A DNA stretch of 32,632 nucleotides, from NCBI GenBank assembly GCA_964243295.1, contig CAXTEJ010000036.1:1-32632 (forward strand). The letters are read 5' to 3'. How positions within the stretch are numbered: position 1 is the stretch's first letter; the number at the start of each line of letters is the position of its first letter. The notes under the pieces were generated by a model that did no database searches, was not told the origin of the DNA, and saw nothing but the letters and a program-made list of their open reading frames with translations. Origin of the DNA: CAXTEJ01 sp964243295. Its GTDB lineage: Bacteria; Actinomycetota; Actinomycetes; Actinomycetales; Angustibacteraceae. Positions 9,897-17,164 of this stretch are shown one piece after another. The position numbers and the translations under genes are program-made.

Positions 9897-9951
9897 GCGC
9901 GGCGTCATCGGGCGGTCACCGGCAAGCGCGGCGTCATCGGGCGGTCACCGG
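9897..9951 (-). repeat. 29-bp tandem repeat, right block
   Basis: One full unit (9897-9925) and 26 bases of a second (9926-9951) are identical to the left block. Read leftward, this is the upstream end of the array: the flanking sequence (TTCCCC) leads directly into the first GGTGACC. Confidence 0.95.
9905..9937 (-). other. Ten-codon mini-ORF (MTPRLPVTAR), first visible link of the array
   Basis: The ATG at 9935-9937 is preceded 7 nt upstream by GGTGA. The TGA at 9905-9907 overlaps the ATG of the next unit (9906-9908) as ATGA. The peptide is identical to the one at 9750-9782. Translation is unproven. Confidence 0.4.
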
Positions 9952-9996
9952 GGAAGTGTGGCCCACGGCAGCTGCTCGCCGGTGCGACCGGTCCCG

Positions 9997-10021
9997 CGAC
10001 ACTGTCGACTACCGTTGCACC
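9997..10021 (+). promoter_or_regulatory. Putative leaderless promoter and palindrome before the YbjN-like gene
   Basis: TACCGT (10010-10015) ends 6 nt before the ATG at 10022, and no Shine-Dalgarno is present. An 11-bp palindrome, CGACACTGTCG (9997-10007), sits 2 bp upstream of the -10, a position where a repressor would block polymerase. The rest of the gap back to glgX (9754-9996) holds only the repeat array, the N run and about 45 bp where I see nothing clear; a glgX promoter should lie here on the minus strand, but no convincing -10 was found. Confidence 0.5.
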
Positions 10022-10501
10022 ATGACCGACCCGACCGCACTGCCCGACTTCCCGCCGCCCGCCGAGGAGCACCCGCTGCGCGGGCGCGTGCTCGACGTCC
10101 TGATCGACGAGGGCTACCGGCCCGACATCGACGCCGACGGCGACGTGGCTGTGAAGGTGCAGGGCCAGCAGCTGTACCTGCGCTGCGCCGAGGGTGACAT
10201 CACCGTCATGCGGATCTTCGGCCAGTGGCGCCTCGGTGACGCCGTGGTGCAGGACGAGCTGTCGCGGCTGCGCGCCTGCAACGCGGTCACCGCGCGGCTC
10301 TCGGTCGCCAAGACCACGCTCGCCGAGGACATCCTCGTGGCGTCGGCCGAGCACGTGGTCACGCGTGAGACGCCGCTGCAGCAGATCGTCGTCACCTCCC
10401 TCGAGCTGGTCCTGACCGCCGTGAACCTCTGGCACGAGGCGCTCGGCGAGATCACCGGCACGCAGCCGGGGGAGCAGCTGGGCGGTCCGCAGGGTGAGTG
10501 A
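10022..10501 (+). CDS. YbjN-like (type III secretion chaperone-fold) protein
   Basis: It is a soluble protein of 159 residues. The pattern LRGRVLDVLIDEGYRPDIDADGDVAVKVQGQQLYLRC, with a central antiparallel sheet followed by helices, resembles the YbjN / CesT-like chaperone fold common in actinobacteria. I recognise this by pattern only, and no catalytic residues are expected. No signal peptide or membrane helix is seen. Its molecular role is unknown; YbjN proteins are often linked to stress responses. The ATG is chosen because TACCGT lies 6 nt upstream. Its last 8 bases overlap the start of the enoyl-CoA hydratase gene, so the two are co-transcribed. Confidence is high for the gene and moderate for the family. 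Confidence 0.8.
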   Translation: MTDPTALPDFPPPAEEHPLRGRVLDVLIDEGYRPDIDADGDVAVKVQGQQLYLRCAEGDITVMRIFGQWRLGDAVVQDELSRLRACNAVTARLSVAKTTLAEDILVASAEHVVTRETPLQQIVVTSLELVLTAVNLWHEALGEITGTQPGEQLGGPQGE

Positions 10502-11273
10502 CCTGGTCTCGCTGCAGGTCAGCGAGGGCATCGCCACGATCACGCTGCACCGGCCGCCGGTCAACGCGCTGGACGCGCAGCTGCAGGACGACCTGCGGGC
10601 GCTCGCGGTCGAGGCGGGTGAGCGACGCGACGTCGCGGCCGTGGTCGTCACGGGCGGGGACAAGGTCTTCGCCGCGGGCGCCGACATCAAGGCGATGCAG
10701 GCCATGGGCTACGCCGACATGGTGGCGCGGGGAGGACCGCTGCAGGCCTGCTTCACCGAGATCGCGCGGGTGCCCAAGCCGACGGTGGCTGCCATGAGCG
10801 GCTACGCGCTCGGCGCGGGCCTCGAGCTGGCCCTCGCGTGCGACTTCCGCGTGTGCGGCGCCGACGCCAGGCTCGGGCTGCCCGAGATCACGCTCGGCGT
10901 CATCCCCGGCGCGGGCGGCACCCAGCGGCTCGCCCGCCTCGTCGGCCCGGCCCGCGCCAAGGACCTCGTCTTCACCGGTCGCCGTGTCGGCGCGCAGGAG
11001 GCGCTGGCCATGGGGCTCGTCGACCGCGTGGTCGCCCCCGAGGACGTGCTCGGCACGGCCCGCGCGATGGTGCAGCCGTTCGTCGGCGGACCGGCGCTCG
11101 CGCTGCGCGCCGCCAAGGAGGCCATCGACCGCGGGCTCGACGTCGACCTCGAGACCGGCCTGCAGCTGGAGCGGCTGCAGTTCGCGGGGCTGTTCGCGAC
11201 CCACGACCGCACCGCGGGCATGACGTCGTTCATCGAGAACGGCCCCGGCAAGGCGACGTTCGAAGGTCGCTGA
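10494..11273 (+). CDS. Enoyl-CoA hydratase/isomerase family protein
   Basis: This crotonase-fold enzyme, 259 residues, most likely hydrates trans-2-enoyl-CoA during fatty-acid or amino-acid beta-oxidation. The oxyanion-hole segment AAGADIKAM and the second one, SGYALGAGLELALACD, are present. Both catalytic glutamates of true hydratases are visible: E111 (GLELALAC) and E131 (LPEITLGVIPGAGGTQRL), 20 residues apart as in rat mitochondrial enoyl-CoA hydratase (E144/E164). The GTG start (10494) lies within the end of the YbjN-like gene and gives MSDLVSLQV, an 8-bp overlap. The next genes, etfB-etfA, accept electrons from acyl-CoA dehydrogenases and so fit functionally, but they have their own promoter. 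Substrate chain length cannot be read from sequence. Confidence 0.93.
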   Translation: MSDLVSLQVSEGIATITLHRPPVNALDAQLQDDLRALAVEAGERRDVAAVVVTGGDKVFAAGADIKAMQAMGYADMVARGGPLQACFTEIARVPKPTVAAMSGYALGAGLELALACDFRVCGADARLGLPEITLGVIPGAGGTQRLARLVGPARAKDLVFTGRRVGAQEALAMGLVDRVVAPEDVLGTARAMVQPFVGGPALALRAAKEAIDRGLDVDLETGLQLERLQFAGLFATHDRTAGMTSFIENGPGKATFEGR

Positions 11274-11308
11274 GCCGGCCGCCAGCGCGTCACGGCTCCG
11301 TCGCTGGT

Positions 11309-11326
11309 GTTACCGCCGGGTAACAT
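11309..11326 (+). promoter_or_regulatory. etfB promoter with overlapping perfect palindrome (candidate operator)
   Basis: GTTACC-GCCG-GGTAAC (11309-11324) is a perfect inverted repeat with 6-bp arms. Its right arm overlaps a -10-like TAACAT (11321-11326). This leaves a leader of about 48 nt before the etfB GTG, which has an AGGAAGG ribosome binding site. A repressor bound at the palindrome would occlude the promoter. No regulator gene is adjacent, so I cannot name the protein. Confidence 0.55.
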
Positions 11327-11380
11327 GAAAGGTGGTCAGCGCGGCCACCGCCGCCCCAACCCCCAGGAAGGTCGCCGGAC

Positions 11381-12181
11381 GTGAACATCGTCGTCTGCGT
11401 CAAGTACGTGCCCGACTCCCAGGCCGACCGCGGCTTCGAGCCCGGCGACGCCACCACCGACCGCGCCGGCGTCGAGAGCCGCCTCAGCGAGCTCGACGAG
11501 TACGCCGTCGAGGAGGCGCTGAAGATCGTGGCCGCCGACGAGGGGCAGGTCACCGTGCTCACCGTCGGCCCGGCCGGCGCCGCCGACGCCATCAAGAAGG
11601 CGCTGCAGATGGGCGTCCACGCGGGCGTCCACGTCACCGACGAGGCGATCGCCGGCTCCGACAGCGTCGCCACCTCGCTCGTCATCGCCGCGGCGGTGCG
11701 CAAGGTCGCCGAGGCCGGCCACGTCGACCTGGTGCTGACCGGGATGGCGTCGACCGACGGGGTCATGAGCGTCGTGCCGGCCATGGTCGCCGAGCGCCTG
11801 GGTCTGCCGCAGGTCACCTACGCGTCCGAGCTGACCGTCGAGGGCGGCGCCGGCGGCACGGTGACCATCCGCCGCGACGGCGACGCCTCGACCCAGGTCA
11901 TCCGCGCTGCGCTGCCCGCCCTCGTCGGCGTCACCGACCAGATCAACGAGCCGCGCTACCCCTCGTTCAAGGGGATCATGGCGGCGAAGAAGAAGCCGGT
12001 GCAGACGTGGGGGCTCGCCGACATCGGCGTCGACCCGTCGCTGGTCGGCCTGCAGGCGGCCTGGACGAGCGTCGAGACCGTCGACGCGCGCCCGCCCCGC
12101 TCGGCCGGCGAGGTCGTCAAGGACGACGGCGACGGCGGGCTCAGGCTCGCCGAGTACCTCGTCGGTCACAAGCTCGTCTGA
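11381..12181 (+). CDS. etfB: Electron transfer flavoprotein subunit beta (FixA)
   Basis: It is the AMP-binding subunit of the EtfAB heterodimer, which carries electrons from acyl-CoA dehydrogenases to the membrane quinone pool through ETF dehydrogenase. It has 266 residues and starts MNIVVCVKYVPDS, typical for the family. The signature is seen at VTDQINEPRYPSFKGIMAAKKKPV, and AMP-site residues are expected around MASTDGVMSVVPAMVAERL. The GTG start at 11381 has AGGAAGG about 10 nt upstream, so unlike many neighbours this mRNA has a leader. etfA follows after 34 bp with its own GAAGGAG. The arrangement equals mycobacterial fixA-fixB. Confidence 0.96.
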   Translation: MNIVVCVKYVPDSQADRGFEPGDATTDRAGVESRLSELDEYAVEEALKIVAADEGQVTVLTVGPAGAADAIKKALQMGVHAGVHVTDEAIAGSDSVATSLVIAAAVRKVAEAGHVDLVLTGMASTDGVMSVVPAMVAERLGLPQVTYASELTVEGGAGGTVTIRRDGDASTQVIRAALPALVGVTDQINEPRYPSFKGIMAAKKKPVQTWGLADIGVDPSLVGLQAAWTSVETVDARPPRSAGEVVKDDGDGGLRLAEYLVGHKLV

Positions 12182-12215
12182 CCCCGCCTCTCACGCCACC
12201 CACGAAGGAGCACCC

Positions 12216-13163
12216 ATGAGCGAGGTCCTGGTGCTCGTCGACCACGTCGACGGCGCCGTGCGCCGCACCACCACCGAGCTGCTGACCATCGCGGCCCGGC
12301 TCGGCGAGCCGTCCGCCGTCATCGTCGGCACCGGCTTCGAGGCCGCGCGCGACACCCTGGCCCGCTTCGGCGCGGCCAAGGTCTACCGCGTCGAGTCGCC
12401 CGACGTCACCGCCCACCTGGTCGCCCCGACGGCCGAGGCGCTGGCCCAGCTGGTCGAGCGCACCGCTCCGGCCGCCGTCCTGCTGGTGAGCAACGCCGAG
12501 GGCAAGGAGATCGCGGCGCGACTCGCGATCAAGACCGGTTCGGGCGTCATCACCGACGCCGTCGACGTCGCCGACGACCTGACCGTCACCAAGTCGGTCT
12601 TCGCGGGCACCTGGTCCTCGCGCTGCAGGGTCACCCACGGGACGCCGATCATCACCGTCAAGCCCAACTCGGCCACGCCGGTCGAGCAGGTCGGCGCGGC
12701 AGCCGACGAGGTCGTCGAGGTGGTGGTGTCCGACCTCGCGAGGGCTGCGGTGATCGTCGAGACCCGCCCGCGAGCCGCCACCGGCCGCCCCGAGCTGACC
12801 GAGGCCGCGATCGTCGTGTCGGGCGGGCGCGGGGTGAACGGCGACTTCACGCCGGTCGAGACCTTCGCCGACGCGGTCGGTGCCGCCGTGGGCGCCTCCC
12901 GCGCCGCCGTCGACGCCGGCTGGTACCCCCACGCCAACCAGGTCGGCCAGACCGGCAAGACCGTGTCGCCGCAGGTCTACGTCGCGACCGGCATCTCCGG
13001 TGCGATCCAGCACCGCGCGGGCATGCAGACCGCCAAGACGATCATCGCGGTCAACAAGGACGAGGACGCGCCGATCTTCGAGCTCGTCGACTTCGGCGTC
13101 GTCGGCGACCTGTTCACGGTGCTGCCGCAGGCGGCCGAGGCCATCGCGAGGTCCAGGGCCTGA
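12216..13163 (+). CDS. etfA: Electron transfer flavoprotein subunit alpha (FixB)
   Basis: It is the FAD-carrying partner of EtfB. It has 315 residues, normal length. The N-terminal domain I starts MSEVLVLVDHVDGAVRR. The C-terminal FAD-binding domain contains VSGGRGVNG, the signature PQVYVATGISGAIQHRAGM, and INVNKDEDAP-like AVNKDEDAPIFELVDFGVVGD. The ATG at 12216 lies 5 nt after GAAGGAG. It is co-transcribed with etfB and followed by a hairpin. Confidence 0.96.
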   Translation: MSEVLVLVDHVDGAVRRTTTELLTIAARLGEPSAVIVGTGFEAARDTLARFGAAKVYRVESPDVTAHLVAPTAEALAQLVERTAPAAVLLVSNAEGKEIAARLAIKTGSGVITDAVDVADDLTVTKSVFAGTWSSRCRVTHGTPIITVKPNSATPVEQVGAAADEVVEVVVSDLARAAVIVETRPRAATGRPELTEAAIVVSGGRGVNGDFTPVETFADAVGAAVGASRAAVDAGWYPHANQVGQTGKTVSPQVYVATGISGAIQHRAGMQTAKTIIAVNKDEDAPIFELVDFGVVGDLFTVLPQAAEAIARSRA

Positions 13164-13164
13164 G

Positions 13165-13205
13165 GGGTGCGACCACGCCGCCTCGACGCCCGGGGTGTCG
13201 CACCC
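13165..13205 (+). terminator. Putative hairpin terminator after etfA
   Basis: The inverted repeat GGGTGCGAC / GTCGCACCC has 9-bp perfect arms and a 23-nt GC-rich loop. It starts right after the etfA stop and ends 6 bp before the -10 of the next gene. There is no T-tract, and the long loop lowers certainty. Confidence 0.45.
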
Positions 13206-13211
13206 GCCGCC

Positions 13212-13224
13212 TAGACTCGGCGCC
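13212..13224 (+). promoter_or_regulatory. Leaderless -10 of the cysteine desulfurase gene
   Basis: TAGACT (13212-13217) is followed by 7 nt and then the GTG start at 13225. There is no Shine-Dalgarno. Confidence 0.65.
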
Positions 13225-14409
13225 GTGACGGTGTACCTCGACCACGCCGCGACCACGCCGATGCTGCCCGAGGCGGTCGCCGCGATGACCGCTGAGCTGG
13301 GCGTGGTCGGCAACCCGTCGTCCCAGCACGGGTCCGGACGCCGGGCCCGCCGGGTGGTCGAGGAGTCGCGCGAGCTGCTGGCGGCGGCCGTGGGCGCGCG
13401 TCCCAGCGAGGTCGTGCTCACCGGCGGCGGCACCGAGTCCGACAACCTCGCGGTCAAGGGCACCTACACCGCCCGCGTCGCCGCCGACCCGCGCCGGCGC
13501 CGGGTGCTGGTCAGCGCCGTCGAGCACCACGCGGTGCTCGACTCGGCGCAGTGGCTCGCCGACCACGCCGGCGCCGAGGCGGTGTTGCTGCCGGTCGACC
13601 GGCAGGGGCGCCTCGACCTCGCCGCCTACGAGGCCGCGGTGCTAGACGACCCCGACGCGGTCGCGCTCGTCAGCGTGATGTGGGCCAACAACGAGGTCGG
13701 CACGATCCAGCCGGTCGCCGAGGTCGTCGACATAGCCCACCGCCACGGCATCCCGGTGCACACCGACGCCGTCCAGGCCGTGGGCCACGTGCCCGTCGAC
13801 TTCGCCGCCACCGGCGTCGACCTGCTGACGCTCACCGGGCACAAGCTCGGTGGCCCGCTCGGGGTCGGTGCCCTGCTCGCGCGCCGTGACGCCGTGCTCG
13901 CGCCCCAGCTGCACGGCGGCGGCCAGGAGCGCCAGGTGCGCAGCGGCACCCTCGACGCCCCGGGGGTGCGCGCCCTCGCCGTCGCCGCCGACCTGTCGGT
14001 CGCGGGCCTGGCCGCCGAGCGGGCGCGGCTGGTCGGGCTGCGTGATCGGCTGGTGGCCGGCGTCCTCGAGCTCGTGCCCGACGCGGTGCTGCACGGCGAC
14101 CCGACGCCGCAGGGCCGGCTGCCCGGCAACGTCAACCTCGGCCTGCCCGGGTGCGAGGGCGACTCGCTGCTCTACCTGCTCGACGCCCAGGGCATCGAGG
14201 CCTCGACCGGCTCGGCGTGCCAGGCCGGCGTGCCGCAGGCCAGCCACGTCCTGGTCGCCATGGGCGTCCCCGAGCCGGTGCTGCGCGGCTCGCTGCGGCT
14301 GAGCATGGGCCACACCACCACCGCCGCGGACGTCGACGCCGTCCTCGCCGCGCTGCCCGTGGTCGTCGACCGCGCCCGCGGCGCCCTCTCGGCCGGCCGG
14401 GCCTCGTGA
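13225..14409 (+). CDS. iscS: Cysteine desulfurase (IscS/NifS class)
   Basis: This PLP enzyme moves sulfur from cysteine to its active-site cysteine as a persulfide for tRNA thiolation and Fe-S assembly. It has 394 residues. The start gives VTVYLDHAATTPMLPEA, the canonical N terminus. The PLP lysine is K207 (LTGHKLGGPLG), and the catalytic cysteine C332 lies in STGSACQAG, as in group I enzymes. The GTG at 13225 follows TAGACT by 7 nt. Its TGA overlaps the mnmA GTG by four bases (GTGA), so the sulfur donor and the thiolating enzyme are translationally coupled. This matches the mycobacterial iscS-trmU pair. No iscU or suf gene is nearby, so a main role in tRNA 2-thiolation is inferred. Confidence 0.95.
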   Translation: MTVYLDHAATTPMLPEAVAAMTAELGVVGNPSSQHGSGRRARRVVEESRELLAAAVGARPSEVVLTGGGTESDNLAVKGTYTARVAADPRRRRVLVSAVEHHAVLDSAQWLADHAGAEAVLLPVDRQGRLDLAAYEAAVLDDPDAVALVSVMWANNEVGTIQPVAEVVDIAHRHGIPVHTDAVQAVGHVPVDFAATGVDLLTLTGHKLGGPLGVGALLARRDAVLAPQLHGGGQERQVRSGTLDAPGVRALAVAADLSVAGLAAERARLVGLRDRLVAGVLELVPDAVLHGDPTPQGRLPGNVNLGLPGCEGDSLLYLLDAQGIEASTGSACQAGVPQASHVLVAMGVPEPVLRGSLRLSMGHTTTAADVDAVLAALPVVVDRARGALSAGRAS

Positions 14410-15515
14410 GCGGCGTGCCGCGCCGGCGCGTCGTCGCCGCCATGAGCGGGGGCGTCGACTCCGCCGTCGCCGCGGCGCGGGCGGTCGAGGCCGGGCACGA
14501 GGTCGTCGGCGTCCACCTCGCGCTGTCACGGCAGCCCGCGACGCTGCGCACCGGCGCGCGCGGCTGCTGCACCGCCGAGGACGCCCACGACGCGCGGCGG
14601 GCGGCCGACGTCCTCGGCATCCCGTTCTACGTCTGGGACCTCTCCGAGCGCTTCGCGGCCGACGTGGTCGACGACTTCGTGGCCGAGTACGAAGCCGGCC
14701 GCACGCCCAACCCGTGCTTGCGCTGCAACGAGAAGATCAAGTTCGCCGCGCTGCTCGACAAGGCCGTCGCCCTCGGCTTCGACGCCGTCTGCACCGGCCA
14801 CTACGCCCGGGTGGTCGACGGTCCGGACGGCCCCCAGCTGCACCGTGCCGTCGACGCCGGCAAGGACCAGTCCTACGTGCTGGGGGTGCTGACCGCCGAC
14901 CAGCTCGCGCGCGCCCTCTTCCCCCTGGGCGACACCCGCAAGCAGGACGTGCGCGCCGAGGCCGACCGGCGGGGGCTGGCCGTCGCCGACAAGCCCGACA
15001 GCCACGACATCTGCTTCATCGCCGACGGCGACACCCGCGGCTGGCTCGAGCGGCGGCTCGGGCCGCGCCCCGGCGCCGTGCTCGACGAGAGCGGCGCGCA
15101 GGTCGGCGACCACGACGGCACCTACGGCTTCACCGTCGGTCAGCGCCGCGGCCTGCGCGTCGGCCGCCCCGCACCTGACGGCCGGCCCCGGTACGTGCTC
15201 GAAGTCCAGCCGGTCTCGCGCACGGTCGTCGTCGGCCCAGCCGAGCACCTCGACGTGCGGCGGATCCGCGGCGCGGCCGCGCGCTGGTGCGCGGTGCCCC
15301 CGGCCGGGCCGGTGCGGGTGCACGCCCAGGTGCGCGCCCACGGGTCGGCCGTGCCGGCGGTCGCCACCGCCGTCGCCACCGCCGAGGGTGCCGACGGCGG
15401 GATCGACGTCCGGCTGGACGAGCCGCTGCGCGCGGTCGCCGCCGGCCAGGCCGTCGTGCTGTACGACGGCACCCGGGTGCTCGGCTCGGCCACCGTGACG
15501 TCGGCCGCTCGCTGA
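14406..15515 (+). CDS. mnmA: tRNA-specific 2-thiouridylase MnmA
   Basis: It makes 2-thiouridine at wobble position 34 of tRNA Lys, Glu and Gln, using ATP and persulfide sulfur from the cysteine desulfurase encoded just upstream. It has 369 residues. The PP-loop SGGVDS is at residues 14-19. The catalytic cysteines are C104 (NPCLRCNEKIKF) and C203 (HDICFIADGD), and the tRNA-contact segment GHYARV is present. The C-terminal beta-barrel follows TYGFTVGQRRGL. The GTG at 14406 overlaps the previous stop codon; a second in-frame GTG at 14415 is the alternative. The MnmA C-terminal barrel here is somewhat Ala/Val-rich but complete. Confidence 0.96.
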   Translation: MSGVPRRRVVAAMSGGVDSAVAAARAVEAGHEVVGVHLALSRQPATLRTGARGCCTAEDAHDARRAADVLGIPFYVWDLSERFAADVVDDFVAEYEAGRTPNPCLRCNEKIKFAALLDKAVALGFDAVCTGHYARVVDGPDGPQLHRAVDAGKDQSYVLGVLTADQLARALFPLGDTRKQDVRAEADRRGLAVADKPDSHDICFIADGDTRGWLERRLGPRPGAVLDESGAQVGDHDGTYGFTVGQRRGLRVGRPAPDGRPRYVLEVQPVSRTVVVGPAEHLDVRRIRGAAARWCAVPPAGPVRVHAQVRAHGSAVPAVATAVATAEGADGGIDVRLDEPLRAVAAGQAVVLYDGTRVLGSATVTSAAR

Positions 15516-15532
15516 CCCGTCGCCGCGTCTGC

Positions 15533-15545
15533 TGAGATACCGGCC
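15533..15545 (+). promoter_or_regulatory. Putative leaderless -10 of the carbonic anhydrase gene
   Basis: TGAGAT (15533-15538) is followed by 7 nt and the ATG at 15546. The hexamer departs from TANNNT at position 2, so it is weaker than the others, but the spacing is identical. Confidence 0.4.
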
Positions 15546-16070
15546 ATGCCCGCACCCTTCGACGACGTCCTCGCCGACAACAGGCGCTACGCCGACACCT
15601 TCGACCGCGGCTCGACACCCGGCCGGGCCGCCCGCGGTCTCGCCGTCGTCACCTGCATGGACTCGCGGATCTCCCCGCTCGAGATGCTCGGCCTGCAGCC
15701 GGGCGACGCGAAGATCCTGCGCAACGCGGGCGCCCGCGTCACCGACGACGTCCTGCGCACCCTGGTGCTCGCCGTCCACCTGCTCGGCGTCGAGCGCGTC
15801 ATGGTCGTCGCCCACACCGACTGCCGGATGACCAAGGTGACCGACGAGCAGGTGCACGAGGCCATCGCCGAGCGCGGGTTCGACACCCGCAGCCTGGAGT
15901 TCCGCACCGTCAGCGACCAGGTGGCGGCGCTGCGCGGTGACGTGCAGAAGGTGCGCAGCTCGCCGTACCTGCCGGCCGGGGTGCCCGTCGTCGGCTGCGT
16001 CTACGACGTCCGCAGCGGCCTGATGGACGTCGTCGTCGACGTCGAGCAGCCCGCCACCGCGGTCGGCTGA
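15546..16070 (+). CDS. Beta-class carbonic anhydrase (small, Rv1284-like)
   Basis: It reversibly hydrates CO2 to bicarbonate. It is 174 residues, similar to the short mycobacterial enzyme Rv1284. The zinc ligands are visible: C37 (TCMDSR), H90 and C93 (AHTDCRM). The D39-R41 dyad that controls active-site opening is in the same TCMDSR motif. NAGARVTDDVLRTL follows as expected. No signal peptide is present, so it is cytosolic. It starts 30 bp after mnmA, with a possible own -10, and precedes the methionine-synthase-like gene. It supplies bicarbonate generally; there is no specific link to its neighbours. Confidence 0.93.
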   Translation: MPAPFDDVLADNRRYADTFDRGSTPGRAARGLAVVTCMDSRISPLEMLGLQPGDAKILRNAGARVTDDVLRTLVLAVHLLGVERVMVVAHTDCRMTKVTDEQVHEAIAERGFDTRSLEFRTVSDQVAALRGDVQKVRSSPYLPAGVPVVGCVYDVRSGLMDVVVDVEQPATAVG

Positions 16071-16085
16071 CCCTCGCCGGGCGCC

Positions 16086-16098
16086 TAGGCTCGGCCCC
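16086..16098 (+). promoter_or_regulatory. Leaderless -10 of the MetE-like gene
   Basis: TAGGCT (16086-16091), 7 nt, then the GTG at 16099. There is no Shine-Dalgarno. Confidence 0.65.
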
Positions 16099-17103
16099 GT
16101 GAGCGAGCGGCAGCAGGCAGCGGTGGCGACCGGCATCGGCTCGTGGCCGGGCACCGACGGGGCCGAGGCCCTGCGCGTGGTGAGCGGCGAGCTGCCCGAC
16201 CTGCCGCACCAGCCCGAGCTGCCCGGCCGCGGGCCGGGCGCCGACCTGGTCGGGCGCGCGGCGGCGCGGCTGGTCGACCTGCCCGTCGACCTGCAGCCCG
16301 CGGGGTGGCGGCTGGTCGACCGCCCGGGAGTCGACCAGGCCCGCGCCGACGCCTTCTGGCGCGAGGACCTCGACCGCCTGGCCCACGCGATGGACGGCTG
16401 GACCGGCCCGCTGAAGGTGCAGCTCGCCGGTCCCTGGACGCTCGCCTCGGCGCTGTGGCTGCCGCGCGGCGACCGGGCCGTGGGCGACCACGGCGCTCGG
16501 CGCGACCTCGTCGAGTCGTGCGCGGCCGCGGTCGCCGAGCTCGTCGGCGACGTGCGCCGGCTCGTGCCCGGCGCCGAGCCGGTGCTGCAGCTGGACGAGC
16601 CGTCGCTGCCCGCGGTGCTCGGCGGGCGGCTGCGGTCGGCGTCCGGCTTCGGGCTGCTGCGCTCGGTGCCGCCCGCCGAGGTGCGCGACGGGCTCACCGC
16701 CGTGCTGTCCGCCGCGCGGGCTGCCGGCGCCACGACCGTCGTGCACTGCTGCGCGGACGACGTGCCGGTGCGGCTGCTGCGCGAGGCCGGCGCCCAGGCG
16801 GTCTCGTTGCACACCGACCTGCTGGGGCACGCAGGGTGGGACGCGGTCGCCGAGGCCGTCGAGGCAGGCACCACCCTGTGGGCCGGGCTGCTGCCGACGA
16901 CGGGCGCGCCGCCCGCCGCAGCCGACGTCGCCGAGCGGTTCGCTCGTGCCTGGAGCGACGTGGGCCTGGCCGCCGAGCGGCTGCGCGACGTGGTCGTCAC
17001 GCCGACGTGCGGCCTGGCCGGCAGCGACCCGGCGACCGCACGGCTCACCCTGGTGCGGGCCGTCGAGACCGCGCGGGCGCTCACCGACCTGTCGGCCGGC
17101 TGA
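16099..17103 (+). CDS. Cobalamin-independent methionine synthase-like protein (C-terminal MetE domain only)
   Basis: A single (beta/alpha)8 domain of 334 residues, homologous to the catalytic C-terminal half of MetE; its start ATGIGSWPGTDGAEALR is typical of this stand-alone family. Its position directly before ligA is that of mycobacterial Rv3015c. Zinc-site residues partly remain: H216 and C218 (VVHCCADD) and C304 (TPTCGLAGS). The glutamate ligand of true MetE appears replaced in AVSLHTDLLG, where H238 (or D240) aligns. Without the N-terminal folate-binding half it would need another methyl donor or do different chemistry, so methionine synthesis is not assured. The GTG start is set by the upstream TAGGCT. 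Confidence 0.82.
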   Translation: MSERQQAAVATGIGSWPGTDGAEALRVVSGELPDLPHQPELPGRGPGADLVGRAAARLVDLPVDLQPAGWRLVDRPGVDQARADAFWREDLDRLAHAMDGWTGPLKVQLAGPWTLASALWLPRGDRAVGDHGARRDLVESCAAAVAELVGDVRRLVPGAEPVLQLDEPSLPAVLGGRLRSASGFGLLRSVPPAEVRDGLTAVLSAARAAGATTVVHCCADDVPVRLLREAGAQAVSLHTDLLGHAGWDAVAEAVEAGTTLWAGLLPTTGAPPAAADVAERFARAWSDVGLAAERLRDVVVTPTCGLAGSDPATARLTLVRAVETARALTDLSAG

Positions 17104-17164
17104 CGCACCCGGTCCTGTCCCCAGGCGCCCGCGGGGCCACCTGCGGGGTGTCGGTGGGTCCCGG

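Noticed and set aside
9742..9951. A CRISPR array or a repetitive protein on the plus strand
   Set aside because: The units are directly adjacent with no spacers and no cas genes are present, so it is not CRISPR. The plus-strand frames stay open only because the 29-bp unit has no stop codon in that orientation, and the repeat interrupts no recognisable gene.
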